From Atherinomorus stipes (taxonomy: Eukaryota > Chordata > Actinopteri > Atheriniformes > Atherinidae), in contig JALJCO010001423.1 of the NCBI GenBank assembly GCA_023101725.1, positions 161,501-225,500 on the forward strand: DNA of 64,000 nt. The letters are read 5' to 3'. This document shows positions 34,355 through 45,152 of this stretch, piece after piece. Numbering within the stretch: position 1 is the stretch's first letter; each line of letters starts with the position of its first letter. The notes under the pieces were generated by a model, which was given only the letters and a program-made list of their open reading frames with translations, was not told the DNA's origin and did not search any database. The position numbers and the translations under genes are program-made.

Positions 34355-34800
34355 TTAATAAGAAATTTTCAGGGGCCGGGGGGCCGGGGGGGAGAAAATC
34401 CTAGAACATTTCACCAGGGGGGGGAAGGAGAGAAATGGTGTACGGACAAGATAGAAAAAGAGAAAAAAAAAGGGGTTGAAGAGGGGGGGGATAAAAAAAA
34501 AAAAAAAAAAAATTAGGGGGGAAGAGAGAAGAAGAAAGAGAGGGAGGGAGAAAAGAGAAAGAAAGAGAGAAAAAAAAATATTTATTTTTGGAAAAGAGGA
34601 GGAAAAAGGAGGGACGGGGGGGGGGGGGGAAAAAATTGGGCTTTTAAATTTGTTTTTCTCTCTTTCTCGGAAAACTTTTATCCTTCTTTTCCCTCTCTCC
34701 GGGGAAGGGGCTTCTTGGTGGCGGGGGGATTTTCCCCGAAAAAAAGGGTTTTCTCTCCCTTCCATGAGGAGGAGGAGGCGAAACAAACAAAAGTGAGCCC
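34355..34800. repeat. Anomalous purine/homopolymer-rich block
   Basis: G runs of up to 12, A runs above 20 and GA-rich filler alternate, then strand character switches to T/C-rich around 34,640-34,710. The texture differs sharply from both flanks. It may be a GA-rich satellite-like tract or an error-prone consensus. Confidence 0.6.
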
Positions 34801-36359
34801 CATTGTTTTCTTTAGGATATGGGGGTGGTTTTTATAAAAAAAATTTTGTCAACAAAATGGATTTGAAATACAAAATTCCACTACAAAGAATTGGACTTTG
34901 TCTGTAAAACTGCCTTGAAATGAGTTTTTTGTGAACTGGTCATTTACAAATAAGTTTAAATATTCACATTTTAAACTTTTAAACAGTAAACTTCATATTT
35001 GTTAAATAAACTCAGTCACCTCTATTGAAGACTGCAGAATCAGTCAACACACTCTTCACCAATTACACACCTGAAAAGACTCTTTTTTGGCACAGCACAT
35101 TTGGAGCTTTGAAACTCATAATTAATACCTCAAATAAAACAATTAGCTGGGGCAAAATCCTTAAAGCTAAACTGAGCTAAGTGCTTAATAAAATAAAGCT
35201 GCTGTGCTTTATGCAACAAGCTTTGAGAATGCAGTAGAAAACTGGGAAATTTCAAGAACATCCTGGTTTCTATCACATTTCTCTTCTAAATAGTTGATGA
35301 GAAATGAGCTAAATTCATTCCCAAACGTAATGCTTCTCGCTTTGAATATGCACTGCAGACTTTAACACTTCTGTATTTCAAGAAAAGCTCAAGAATAAAT
35401 GTAATTCAGTCTCATGCATGCATGGTTTAAAGGATGACTTTAATGAGTTGTTTCATGGTATAAAACCCAGAACATAAAGGTATGCAAGTAATATATTAAC
35501 ATGTAAACTCTGTTAGTAAGTGATAATGATTATTACATGTCTGCCCTTTTCTTCATGCAGAAGTTTGTGTTAATTAAAAGACTGCAACTCCAGCACTGCT
35601 AGTATTACTATTATCATATAAACAAGACAATGCCAGCAAACATCACATGGTGTTACTGCGTTTCTGGGCAAAATCTAAAACAAGGTCTCTAAAGAAATCG
35701 AGATCTTGACCCCAAAATGCTCAAATGGCCATAAAACCTCTTTCTCTGAACTTTAAGTCCCTGCCGATTAACGATTAACTGCAGTATTACTCATAAAAAT
35801 CACACGTTGCTTCAAACTTGTTTCAAATCTTATCTCCTAATGGACAACCTGAAGTTTCTGTAGCAACAAGTTTGTGCACGTCGGATTGACAGCAACACGT
35901 TTCTCTCCAAAGAAAAGAAATCAAGACTCACGCAGCAGAAACAAAGCCTGTAATCTGTAACTGAAGCAAGCGGGGCAGCGATAATACTTGAGACTGGCAG
36001 TTCAGCTGAATGGGGATAAGGCTGGAGGGTCAGCTGGAGCAGTGGCTGGGGCCTGCAACCCATAGTGGGGCTCTACTAGCAGTTCCCTCCCCTTGCTGTT
36101 AGTAGGGAGACTCCAGAAAGGGCGGGCATACCAAGAGAACTGACTGACCTAAAAATGCATCTGTGCTTTAACCATCGAGTCACACAGACACATGCAGCAC
36201 TGTCATCAGTCCTGGGCTTCATGTCCTGCTTCCAGAACGTCCCTATAATCTTTTAATATGGTTTTAAGCGGCAGTTTTCCAGGTTTTTCTTTTCCATCAA
36301 GTCTACCTGACTATTCAGAATGTTTATATTTGATCTGCCTGTTTTGTTCTAAAATTTTT

Positions 36360-36394
<35 letters not shown>

Positions 36395-36435
36395 AATATG
36401 TAAAAGTGCATTTAGAGTCTAAAATGACTTAATCC
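34801..36435. other. Intronic sequence, nothing recognised
   Basis: AT-rich, comparatively repeat-free DNA with a short AT run at 36,365-36,390. It is a candidate place to look for conserved non-coding elements, although nothing proves one here. Confidence 0.4.
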
Positions 36436-36437
36436 CA

Positions 36438-36960
36438 GCTAACATCCAGACATTATGTTCCAGGCCAGCCTCAATTGTCAGATTATGAGGCTAAAATAAT
36501 GTCAAATCAATAGATGTCGCACCATAAGGGCCAACCAAAACAAGAAAACTGAATTTATTACTAACAGTACTTTGTAGAAATAACACACGGATCAACAGTG
36601 ACCAAACTTTTTCTCATCTATCATTCTCTCAAATCTTGGCTTTCAGGAGAAAAAAAAATACTGGCATTAAAACAAACGCTCAACAGAGACTACACTTTTT
36701 CCTCATTTCAAGTTATTTACAACTGGAATTAATCTCCTACAGGGGAAATTTGTCACCAAGATTTATGCAATTATTTACCTACTACCCTTCAAAATCAACT
36801 GTGCACGAAAAAGGTCTTCTTGTCTTTATTCCAGCCATAGAGGGCCATTATTTTTGTTTTTTTTTTCAGACACACATACAACTTCCTGCTCACTTGGTGA
36901 TCTTTGGCTGCTCCTGATTGGGCATTACCGTCAATTAAAGCTTTCTGATTCGTGGAAAGT
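36438..36960 (+). repeat. Dispersed repeat P, copy 1
   Basis: AGACATTATGTTCCAGGCCA, AGGGCCAACCAAAACAAGAA, ACAGTACTTTGTAGAAATAA and CTTTATTCCAGCCATAGAGG recur in reverse orientation at 55,018-55,520. Non-coding; the class is unknown. Confidence 0.8.
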
Positions 36961-37090
36961 TTGACAGGAAGTAATTTCATCATCATTCCCTGTACGAACT
37001 AAAGGTCTCTTAGCAACAAAGTAGTGATAGTGACTGTCTTATGATGAAAATGTGAAAACGGTGTCTGCGGAAAAGAATTTATAAAGCTCT

Positions 37091-37254
<164 letters not shown>

Positions 37255-38940
37255 GTGATAACTCATGTAGTGTTGTCACAATACCAGAAATTCAGTAGTT
37301 GATAACAATACCAGTGAATTTCCATGGTACTCAATACCAAATTCGACATCATGGTCTAAAAAAAAAAAATCTGCAATATATCCACCTTTATCAAATTATT
37401 TACCTCTTTACAAGGTAGAAACCTGAACAGATAAATAAAATATGTCTGCAGTGGCATTTTGCCTTCCAGTTTTCATAACAAGCGTCCTTTTGTAACTCTA
37501 ATGAATAAAGTATCATCAACCATGAACAAATAAATATACAAACATAAATACAATAATAAAATAGGTTTGTAATGGCATGAAGCCTTCAAGTATTTGAAAG
37601 AAAACAAACACAACTGTGTTCAATGCTTTCCATCAGCACTGAAAATGTCAGCAGCTGGAGATCTAAACATTTTTCAATAATGAGCAAAGTTTCAACAAAC
37701 ATAACATGGACATGATGGTGATGGATCACCCTCCAAGGATACTGTTTATAAATTTTAATTAAATATCTTCAAAGCCTTATTGCTGATTCAAGCGTGCTGA
37801 ATTCCACTTGTGCTGCGGTTTTGTTTCAACCTCCGCAACTTGTGTGTTCTCAACATGCAAAAATGCGGGGATGTCTGACAGCATTTCATCAAATACTGCA
37901 AAAATTATTCAAAGAAATATCTTCTATACATGTACCACCCTTAAAGATCCACAAAGGAACTTTCACCAGTTTTCTCAGTGAACGCTATGGATGTATATCG
38001 TTATGATTTTATCGATAGCGGTACCAATATCGATACTCCTTATCGATACCGGTATATAACTTTTCTCTTATTGATACTATAACGTAATTTTAAGTAAATA
38101 ATAAAGACATTACAAGATGTTAAAAGATCAGTGGTGGAGAACATTTGTTAGATGGTGTTGAAGAAGCCTGGACATAAAAGTAGGTGAAGGACAGCTGGGA
38201 GAATAAGGAATTGTGTCTGTCTTTTCCATCACTGTAATTATTTGCTGTGTAGTGATAACTCGATGGTAGGTAGGTAGATGTACAAAAAGTATCAATAAGA
38301 GTATTGTTTGTCCAGAATCTTAACGGTACCCTGGTATCGTGTACCGATCGAAAAAAAAAAAAAGAAAAAAAGAAAAAAATGGCCGGATCAGACGGATGAA
38401 AGTGCCGCTCACAGCAGCTCCTGGAGTAAATAATGAAACTCATCACAGTCAGAACACCTGAAATCATCTGGTGAACCGGACACAGAGCAGAGATGTCCGA
38501 CGACGACGTTTCCTACTTTATTTATCACATTAAGCCGAGCCGCTCTCTCTCCTGCACCTGCCATGGTGCAGACAGACCGGTAAAAGGAAAAAGAAAAAGC
38601 AGAGGCTGCTCCCTAGCGCGGCTTGGCTGGGCAACTCTCGCCGCGCATCAGAGCGTCAAGACGCTGGAAATCAAGCGTGATTTCCAGCGTGACTTTTAAG
38701 TGACCAAGCGTCCGACTTTGGGCGTCAGGCGCGATTTTGACGCCTTGGTCTGAACACACCGTAATGGTTGGCTGCAACGTCAAGGCCCTGTCCCGGTCGC
38801 AAAACTTCCATAGTGCAGTTTCTGAGCTTTGGGACGCCGCTGGGCACTGACAGCTACAGATTGCGCATAATGAATGTTGGTGTGCTGTCAAAACGAGTCA
38901 AAAACGCATACTTCTAAGGTCTAAAAGTTATGTTGTGTGT
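37255..38940. other. Intronic sequence with hAT-like fragments
   Basis: GTTGTCACAATACCAG (37,271), TTATCGATACCGGTATATAA (38,040) and TGGTATCGTGTACCGATCG (38,332) look like pieces of hAT-type elements. TACTGCAAAAATTATTCAAA (37,894) matches 53.9 kb. Near 38,735-38,760, TGACGCCTTGGTCTGAACAC resembles a MITE end. No complete element could be delimited, and no gene is supported. Confidence 0.4.
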
Positions 38941-38944
38941 CTTT

Positions 38945-40173
38945 TAGGGATGTAACTATTACCAGTAAAATGATAAACCGTGATAAAATTCCCAACGATT
39001 CGTAATACCATTTCAAATTTTAATTATCGTTAAAACCGTGATTGATTACTGCACTTTGAAAAACTCACAGTGATGCTGCTCATTGCTGGAAAAGCAGTAG
39101 CCCTCCCAGTTTACGACATTTAATTTATGAGAAAAAAAAACAAACCAAAACAAAACCCAAAAAAACAGCGCTCTACTGTACATTTAGAGATGTTTCTGGA
39201 GGAAATACATGACTGTTAGAGAAGCTCAGACCTACAATCTACATTCTCTCTCCTCAGTGAAGGTACACTGTCAGCAGCCCTGTGACGGTGACAGGGCGCA
39301 TCTCTTCGATTCGAACTGACGCAACCCGTTTGCTTCGGGGTCATTTAACAGAGTAGAGTAATTGCAAACGAATATTGTTTTAATGTGTAACTACTGAAAT
39401 GTTCACACAAGGGCTTTCATAAAGAGATTTCATGAACACATTATCCTGCAAAGCTGATTTTAAGGCTGTTCGTGCAGTCTAGCCTGGATGGAAGTTAAAA
39501 TATTAAAGTATTATACAATTACATAGTATTAAACATATTATTAGTAATATATACATATACAATACATGTTATAAGTATAATAGTACTTATTCAAAGCCAC
39601 TGTCAAAGGAGTTTCAGCTCACAAATGCAATCAAATTTGAATTATTCATGCAGCCATGCTGACTGGTAGCGATCAACATAAGACCCGCCCCCTGCCAGTT
39701 TAATCGTGTATTGGCAATCTTGAGCAATGACAATCTACAATTTGAAACTTAGAGGCAATCGCGCAGCCTTACTTCAACTATAACTTCAAAAAAAAAAAAA
39801 AAAACGGAAATAAATTTGAAACAAGTAAAGGAGTAAAAAAACATTATTTAAAATAATAATAGCAATAAAAATGAATATTCAGTCTACATGCAATGTTCTA
39901 TACTCCCTGCAGTTTGCTTCCTGTAACTCCACCTGGCTGTTCACTTCAGGATTAATCGTTTTTCTTTGATTACAGTGTTTTTGTGATTGTGAAAAGGCAA
40001 AATTGAAATCACGATTAAAATTCGATTAATTGTCCAGCCCTAACGTCAACCCATTGTAGATATTTTTACTGATACTGGGAGGGGATTTCAATAATACTGC
40101 GATAAAAATGATAACCGTGATCATTTTGATCACAATAACCATGATATGAAACTTCCATATCGTTACATCCCTA
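38945..40173. mobile_element. hAT element with 8-bp target duplication (7/8)
   Basis: TAGGGATGTAAC at 38945 and its exact reverse complement ending at 40173 are flanked by GTGTCTTT (38937-38944) and GAGTCTTT (40174-40181). Both ends carry GATAACCGTGAT-like subterminal motifs. No transposase frame is present. A truncated copy of the 42.46-kb hAT family lies inside. Confidence 0.82.
39770..40045 (+). mobile_element. Truncated hAT fragment nested in 38,945-40,173
   Basis: From GGAAATAAATTTGAAACAAG through CTCCCTGCAGTTTGCTTCCT to TTAATTGTCCAGCCCTAA, it matches the right two-thirds of 42,460-42,856. The left end is missing. Confidence 0.8.
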
Positions 40174-40181
40174 GAGTCTTT

Positions 40182-41995
40182 AAAGCTGCAAAGCTTCAGA
40201 CAGAGTTGTTTGTCCATTCAGAGACACCGTAGTAAAAATGGCAGCACAAATATAGCCACTGCCATGTATGTGGGCACACGGCAGGTAGATATAAATGACT
40301 CTCATTCCACTAAAATCAAAACATGTTCTTTTAGAACAGTGGTTAGATACCAATAGAAAGGTTTTTTTTTATGACATAGTAAACTGACCTTTGGTTTTGT
40401 CACACACTGCACCTTTAAATGCTCATTAAGACTTCTGTGGACCATCAATGATTACAGAATATAAATGACCAACTTAATAAAAATGTGTGTTTCATGGAGA
40501 TAAACAGTGGAGACAAATAAAACAAAAAAGAGGCAAGTTGTAAAATAAAGTTTTCCAATCTAAATCAGTGCTTTTGGGGGGTTATTTTCGGGTGGATTTT
40601 CCCCTTAATATCACTTTGGCAGTGTGAGGGCATGAAGTGGTCACATGCCCTTTGGAGAATGACACTTCATGGCTCATTGGCTTTTGCTAACAAATGCAAA
40701 CTGGTGGCTGGTGCAAATTTCTAAGAAACTAAAACAGTGGTGTGAGAATTTTCCAAATGTTCTCCCGAACAGCTGAGTACTTCCCAGCAGACTTTTAAAA
40801 AAATCTATAAAGTTTCACCATTAATTAAATCATAGGACGTCTCCACAAGAGTTCTGAGTCTCTTTGGCTTTTCACAGCTTCGTTCATTGTTGATGCGTTT
40901 CACACGGCCAGCTGAAATGAAAGACTACCCCTGCCGAAGTCTCAGAAAACTAGGCTCCATCAGGCAAGTGTAAAAAAAGCGCTGGTGTCTTTCGGGCCTG
41001 TGGAGGGCCCGTCTTGGGCTTTTCCTCCTACCAGTAAATAAAGAGATGGACAGTGTGCCCGGTGTTATCAATGAAGCCAGCCTCTTGGCTCTCCAAAAAG
41101 TGCAGCTTGGAAGGCGTCCATAGCAGGGCATTAGGCCTGGAGGTTTGTGTCGTTTGTAATTTATAACACTAAGGGGAAATGGGTAAGAGGACAATATGGA
41201 GAGAAGAGGGAGAGAGGGAATGTGGAAGGAGGGGGATGGGATTGCTGCACAAGCAAGTGGCTCTGCTTTCCTGAGTGTGCTGCACTGAGCCTGGATACTG
41301 GCCTGACCAAGCTACAGAGTTTTCTGCCCCTCTCTGAGCCTGAAGGGGACACTTTTTTTTTTCTGACCAAAGTAAAAGAAATTATGTAAATTCATAAGAA
41401 GGATGTATTCATGAAAGTACTCCAGGTGAATTTACTTTACTTCTCATTCCTTTTTTTGTTTGTTTTCAAAACAAAGTTCATCATTTCAGCGGCAAAAATG
41501 CAAAAAAGTGTCAAAATGATAAGTTAACTGGCATCATATTAATCTGCAGCTTAACTGATGATCCGAATTTTTGTTGTCATGGACTGTAAGCACAGTGGAG
41601 TAATCATTTTCAGCATGGCATCATCACTACAGAGCAGTTTCCCAGAGCACAAAGAGCTCTGCATCTGCAAGGCCTGGACAGCATCAGCACTTTTCAAATG
41701 TGATACAGAAAGAAGAAAAAGAAAAAAAAATCAACATGGCTTGATGTTGAGTTAGATAAGCCGTTTCCTTTGGGAAGCCATGTCAGTGTTCGACTCCATA
41801 CTAGCACACAGAAGTATGGAAGTATGAAAAGTGAAGCCAAGTTAATGTCAAAGCTGGCCTGCTGCACGACTATCGTTGTCGACTCAGAGGCGCGGCAACT
41901 TTACCTGAAACAGGTCAGTGAATAAACCCTGCTGCTGAATTCAAGATTTTGCAGAAACAACTAACATTGTTATGATCTAGTTTCCAGGAAGAAGC
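40182..41995. other. Intronic sequence, nothing recognised
   Basis: Comparatively repeat-free. Short overlapping frames on both strands at 40.9-41.4 kb show no domain. Confidence 0.45.
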
Positions 41996-42459
41996 CTCCC
42001 TGGTAGGGATAGGTACCAAATTCTTTCATTTTACTGGTACCTACCAAACTCCGTTGGTACTACCGACTACCGATTCAAGTCAAATCAAACGGTACCATGT
42101 TTCGGTATCTAAATGCATCCTTTTTACGGTGAGGGAGTGGAGGAGTTGGTGATTTCTATGCCGAACGTGATCGTTGCATCGCACGCGTGACATCAGTTGC
42201 TGCGGCCCGCCAGTTCAGTCAGAACAAGCAGCTGATAGGGAATGGGATGGTCGCGTCATCAGCGGTACATCACGTGGATTCCGCAATGTTGGCATCGACC
42301 ATAACATACGGTGGCATTTTGCAGATCTGTGGTCCTACTGCAGTCGGTTCAAGCCTGTGTTTCAGTGAGAATTTAGATCAAAAGAAATGTTTTTAGTTGC
42401 TGTATAATCGGGTACTCAAGCATCTTGCGTTATTTAAAAGAGGAGAAGAGGACTGGAAT

Positions 42460-42856
42460 TAGGGCTGGATGATTATGGAAAAAATTATAATCACAATTAT
42501 TTTGTATGATATTGAAATCACGATTAATATACACGATTATTCATTGATTTTATAAAAGGTGTTTATTGAACCACCAAAACCCAGCTTCAAATATAACTTA
42601 AATAAAAAAAAAAAAACGGAAATAAATTAGAAACAAGTAAAGGGATAAAATAGGAATATTATTTAAAATAATAGCAATAAAAATGAATACTCAGTCTACA
42701 TGCATTCCTGTTCTATACTCCCTGCAGTTTGCTTCCTGTAACTCCACCAGTCTGTTCACTTCAGGATTAATCGTTTTTCTTCGATTACAGTGTTTTTTTT
42801 ATTGTGAAAAGGCTAAATTGAATCACGATTAAAATTCGATTAATTGTCCAGCCCTA
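42460..42856. mobile_element. hAT MITE nested in the 42-45 kb element
   Basis: TAGGGCTGGATGATTA and TTAATTGTCCAGCCCTA form the ends. The flanks ACTGGAAT (42452-42459) and ACTGGAGT (42857-42864) match at 7 of 8. The interior contains paired CACGATTAA motifs. Confidence 0.85.
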
Positions 42857-43181
42857 ACTGGAGTTACTTTTCACTACTTTCCTGCCTGGAGGAAGAGAGG
42901 TCACCAAACATCAGACCTAACAACAGAACAGCATGGCAGTTTGACGGAATATAACATTCAACATTATATCTGAAGCAATTACAGCGTGCTCCTGGCATTA
43001 ATACTGTGTTCAGTCTTCATAAAGAGAGATGGATTAACACGATCAAAATATACAACAAATGTGTAGATATGTACAATATCAGAATCATAAAACTAAATTT
43101 TAATATGATCAAGTTTACCTGTGAGCAAAATGTCTAGACCTGCGTACTATCTGTATAGTACTTTATATAACTTATCTTGAG

Positions 43182-43212
<31 letters not shown>

Positions 43213-43376
43213 TATATAATATATAATACGACATATATTCTGATATTTGACTGTTTCCTTGACTGTTACTGTTTAGAAAATAAATGAAAATCAACCACTA
43301 CACTGCATCTCTGCATCACTAATGCTGTTGTAGCATTAAAGGGAGGTTACAGTGAACATATTTGGAAGTTTTAGAG

Positions 43377-43914
43377 TTAAAGGTAGAGTCTGAAGTTTCC
43401 CCCCTGAAAATAAACATTAGACTTGTGCAAGTGAAATCCGTCTCAAAGCACACCTTTGGGCCTTTACTCACGTGCAGTGATGAGTTTGAATGCAACTCCC
43501 TCTCCTCCTGCCTGTAATTCGCTCTTTCGCTTTGTTTTGTTGTGGTCGGGATGTTTCTGGGTGGAGATTTCTGTTTATATTGCCAGCCAATGACAGAGCT
43601 AAGGACATGACACTGTGTGGAAATAAGCTCATGATTGGAGCAGAAGCCAGTCACTCAGACTCTCGAGAAAAAAAAAAAGAAAGAAAGAAAAACGGCAGCT
43701 GCATCAAAAAAAAAGGTAAGAGCTTTAGTGCACGATGGAAAACCAGGGTGAATATTGGTTTGACTTTAACCCGCTTATGAGGTCTTAAGGAGATGCTTGA
43801 AGCTGAATAGGCTGAAGAACGAGGCAGCCATTAGCCTGAGAGGGAGGGGCGCTCAGTTTGAATACTGTTGTTTGCAAACAGAGATGGTGGGGGGACTTCA
43901 GACCCTACCTTTAA
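43377..43914. mobile_element. TTAA-flanked MITE with 20-bp terminal repeats (family M3)
   Basis: TTAAAGGTAGAGTCTGAAGT at 43377-43396 and, at 43895-43914, its reverse complement with one mismatch bound 538 bp. The outermost four bases are TTAA. No coding capacity. It lies within the 42.0-45.1 kb element. Confidence 0.85.
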
Positions 43915-45152
43915 GATCAAAATATTAGCTGTAGAAACGACATCTGCTACAGCTAATGTAAGCTACCTACAGCTAGCCTCTGAAGCTTATCTTCACGTAC
44001 CTGTCAGCAGATCGCTGTGTTGTTATTTTCCACTTTAAAGATTTGCAGGTTCTGCGCTCACACCACAAAGCATGTATGAAAAAAGAGAGCGAGATGTCGC
44101 CATTACAACCTGTGGGAGTTTGTTCTGCTCCATGTTCATGTTGATTAAATAAGTGTCTCCATTGTTGATCATGGCAAATTTCTGGCGATGACGTTCTCTG
44201 GCCTCGTTTGTTACAGTCTCCCTGTAAATCCTCTTTCCTTTCTGGTGCTTAAGCATGTTTTCCTCAGCAGCACTCTGTGTCCGCACTCGCTGTGAATGAA
44301 TGGAAGAAACTAATATTTACATAGCGGTAGATGCCATCATGGCACTCCTCCCCCATAATTTTGCGATGCAAAATACGAGACAAATGGCGGGAACACGTCT
44401 AATCTGAAGAAGCAGCTAATTAAACACAATATTCTTCTCAAGGCTCTGTTCCTGACGTGTCTGCAGCCCGCAGAGAAGAGGAAAAGTCAGAGTCGGCAGC
44501 ACAGATCTTTACAGGGAGCATACAGTTTAATAACAAAGTGTCGTTCAAGAACTCAGTATGATGTAAATACTTTATGAGTTTGCCATCAACCAACACAGTT
44601 CGGGGGCCGACGTGCAGGTCACGTCTCTCCCTCTTTCCATCACCCCTGCATCCCACACCTTATTAAACGCCTCATCACAGCGGAGTTTCAGCACAGCAAC
44701 TGTTGCACACGCCACAATACACATCTGTGATCTAGTCTGCGTCCTCTCTCTGAAGAAGCTGGCTTGGTTAATCCAGCTTGGCAAAAACTGTCTGCACTAA
44801 GTTTGTAAACTAGGCTTGGTCACCTCTGCGCAAAATGCCATAACAGTATCAGTTTAGTATAGAGAACATTCCATCTTTTTTCTCATTGATTTATTCCATC
44901 ATTAATTTTCCCTCTGTGACCAGACGGCTTCGACACCAAATAGAAAAAAAAAAACAACTGGATTTTGCTTTAACATATTGGTAAAAAAAAATAGTTATAT
45001 GTTGAGAATGAGAAATAAATCTGTTATTCCCATATAAACACACACGAAAGTACTGAAAATTGGTACCATTGGGTACCAGTACCAATTCCCTGGTACTGGA
45101 AATTGGTCCTGTGTTGATTCAAATGTTGGCTGTACCCATCCCTACTCCCAGG

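Larger units (their letters stand above)
42004..45144. mobile_element. Large hAT-type element with nested insertions
   Basis: The left end TAGGGATAGGTACCA and the reverse complement of the right end, TAGGGATGGGTACAG, are flanked by CTCCCTGG (41996-42003) and CTCCCAGG (45145-45152), 7 of 8 identical. GGTACC-rich subterminal sequence occurs at both ends. It holds at least two further elements. No transposase motif was recognised, so it is probably non-autonomous or gutted. Confidence 0.7.

Noticed and set aside
34355..34796. Frames of 143 (minus) and 106 (plus) codons
   Set aside because: They are translations of homopolymers and GA-rich filler (runs of Phe, Pro, Lys, Arg), not proteins.
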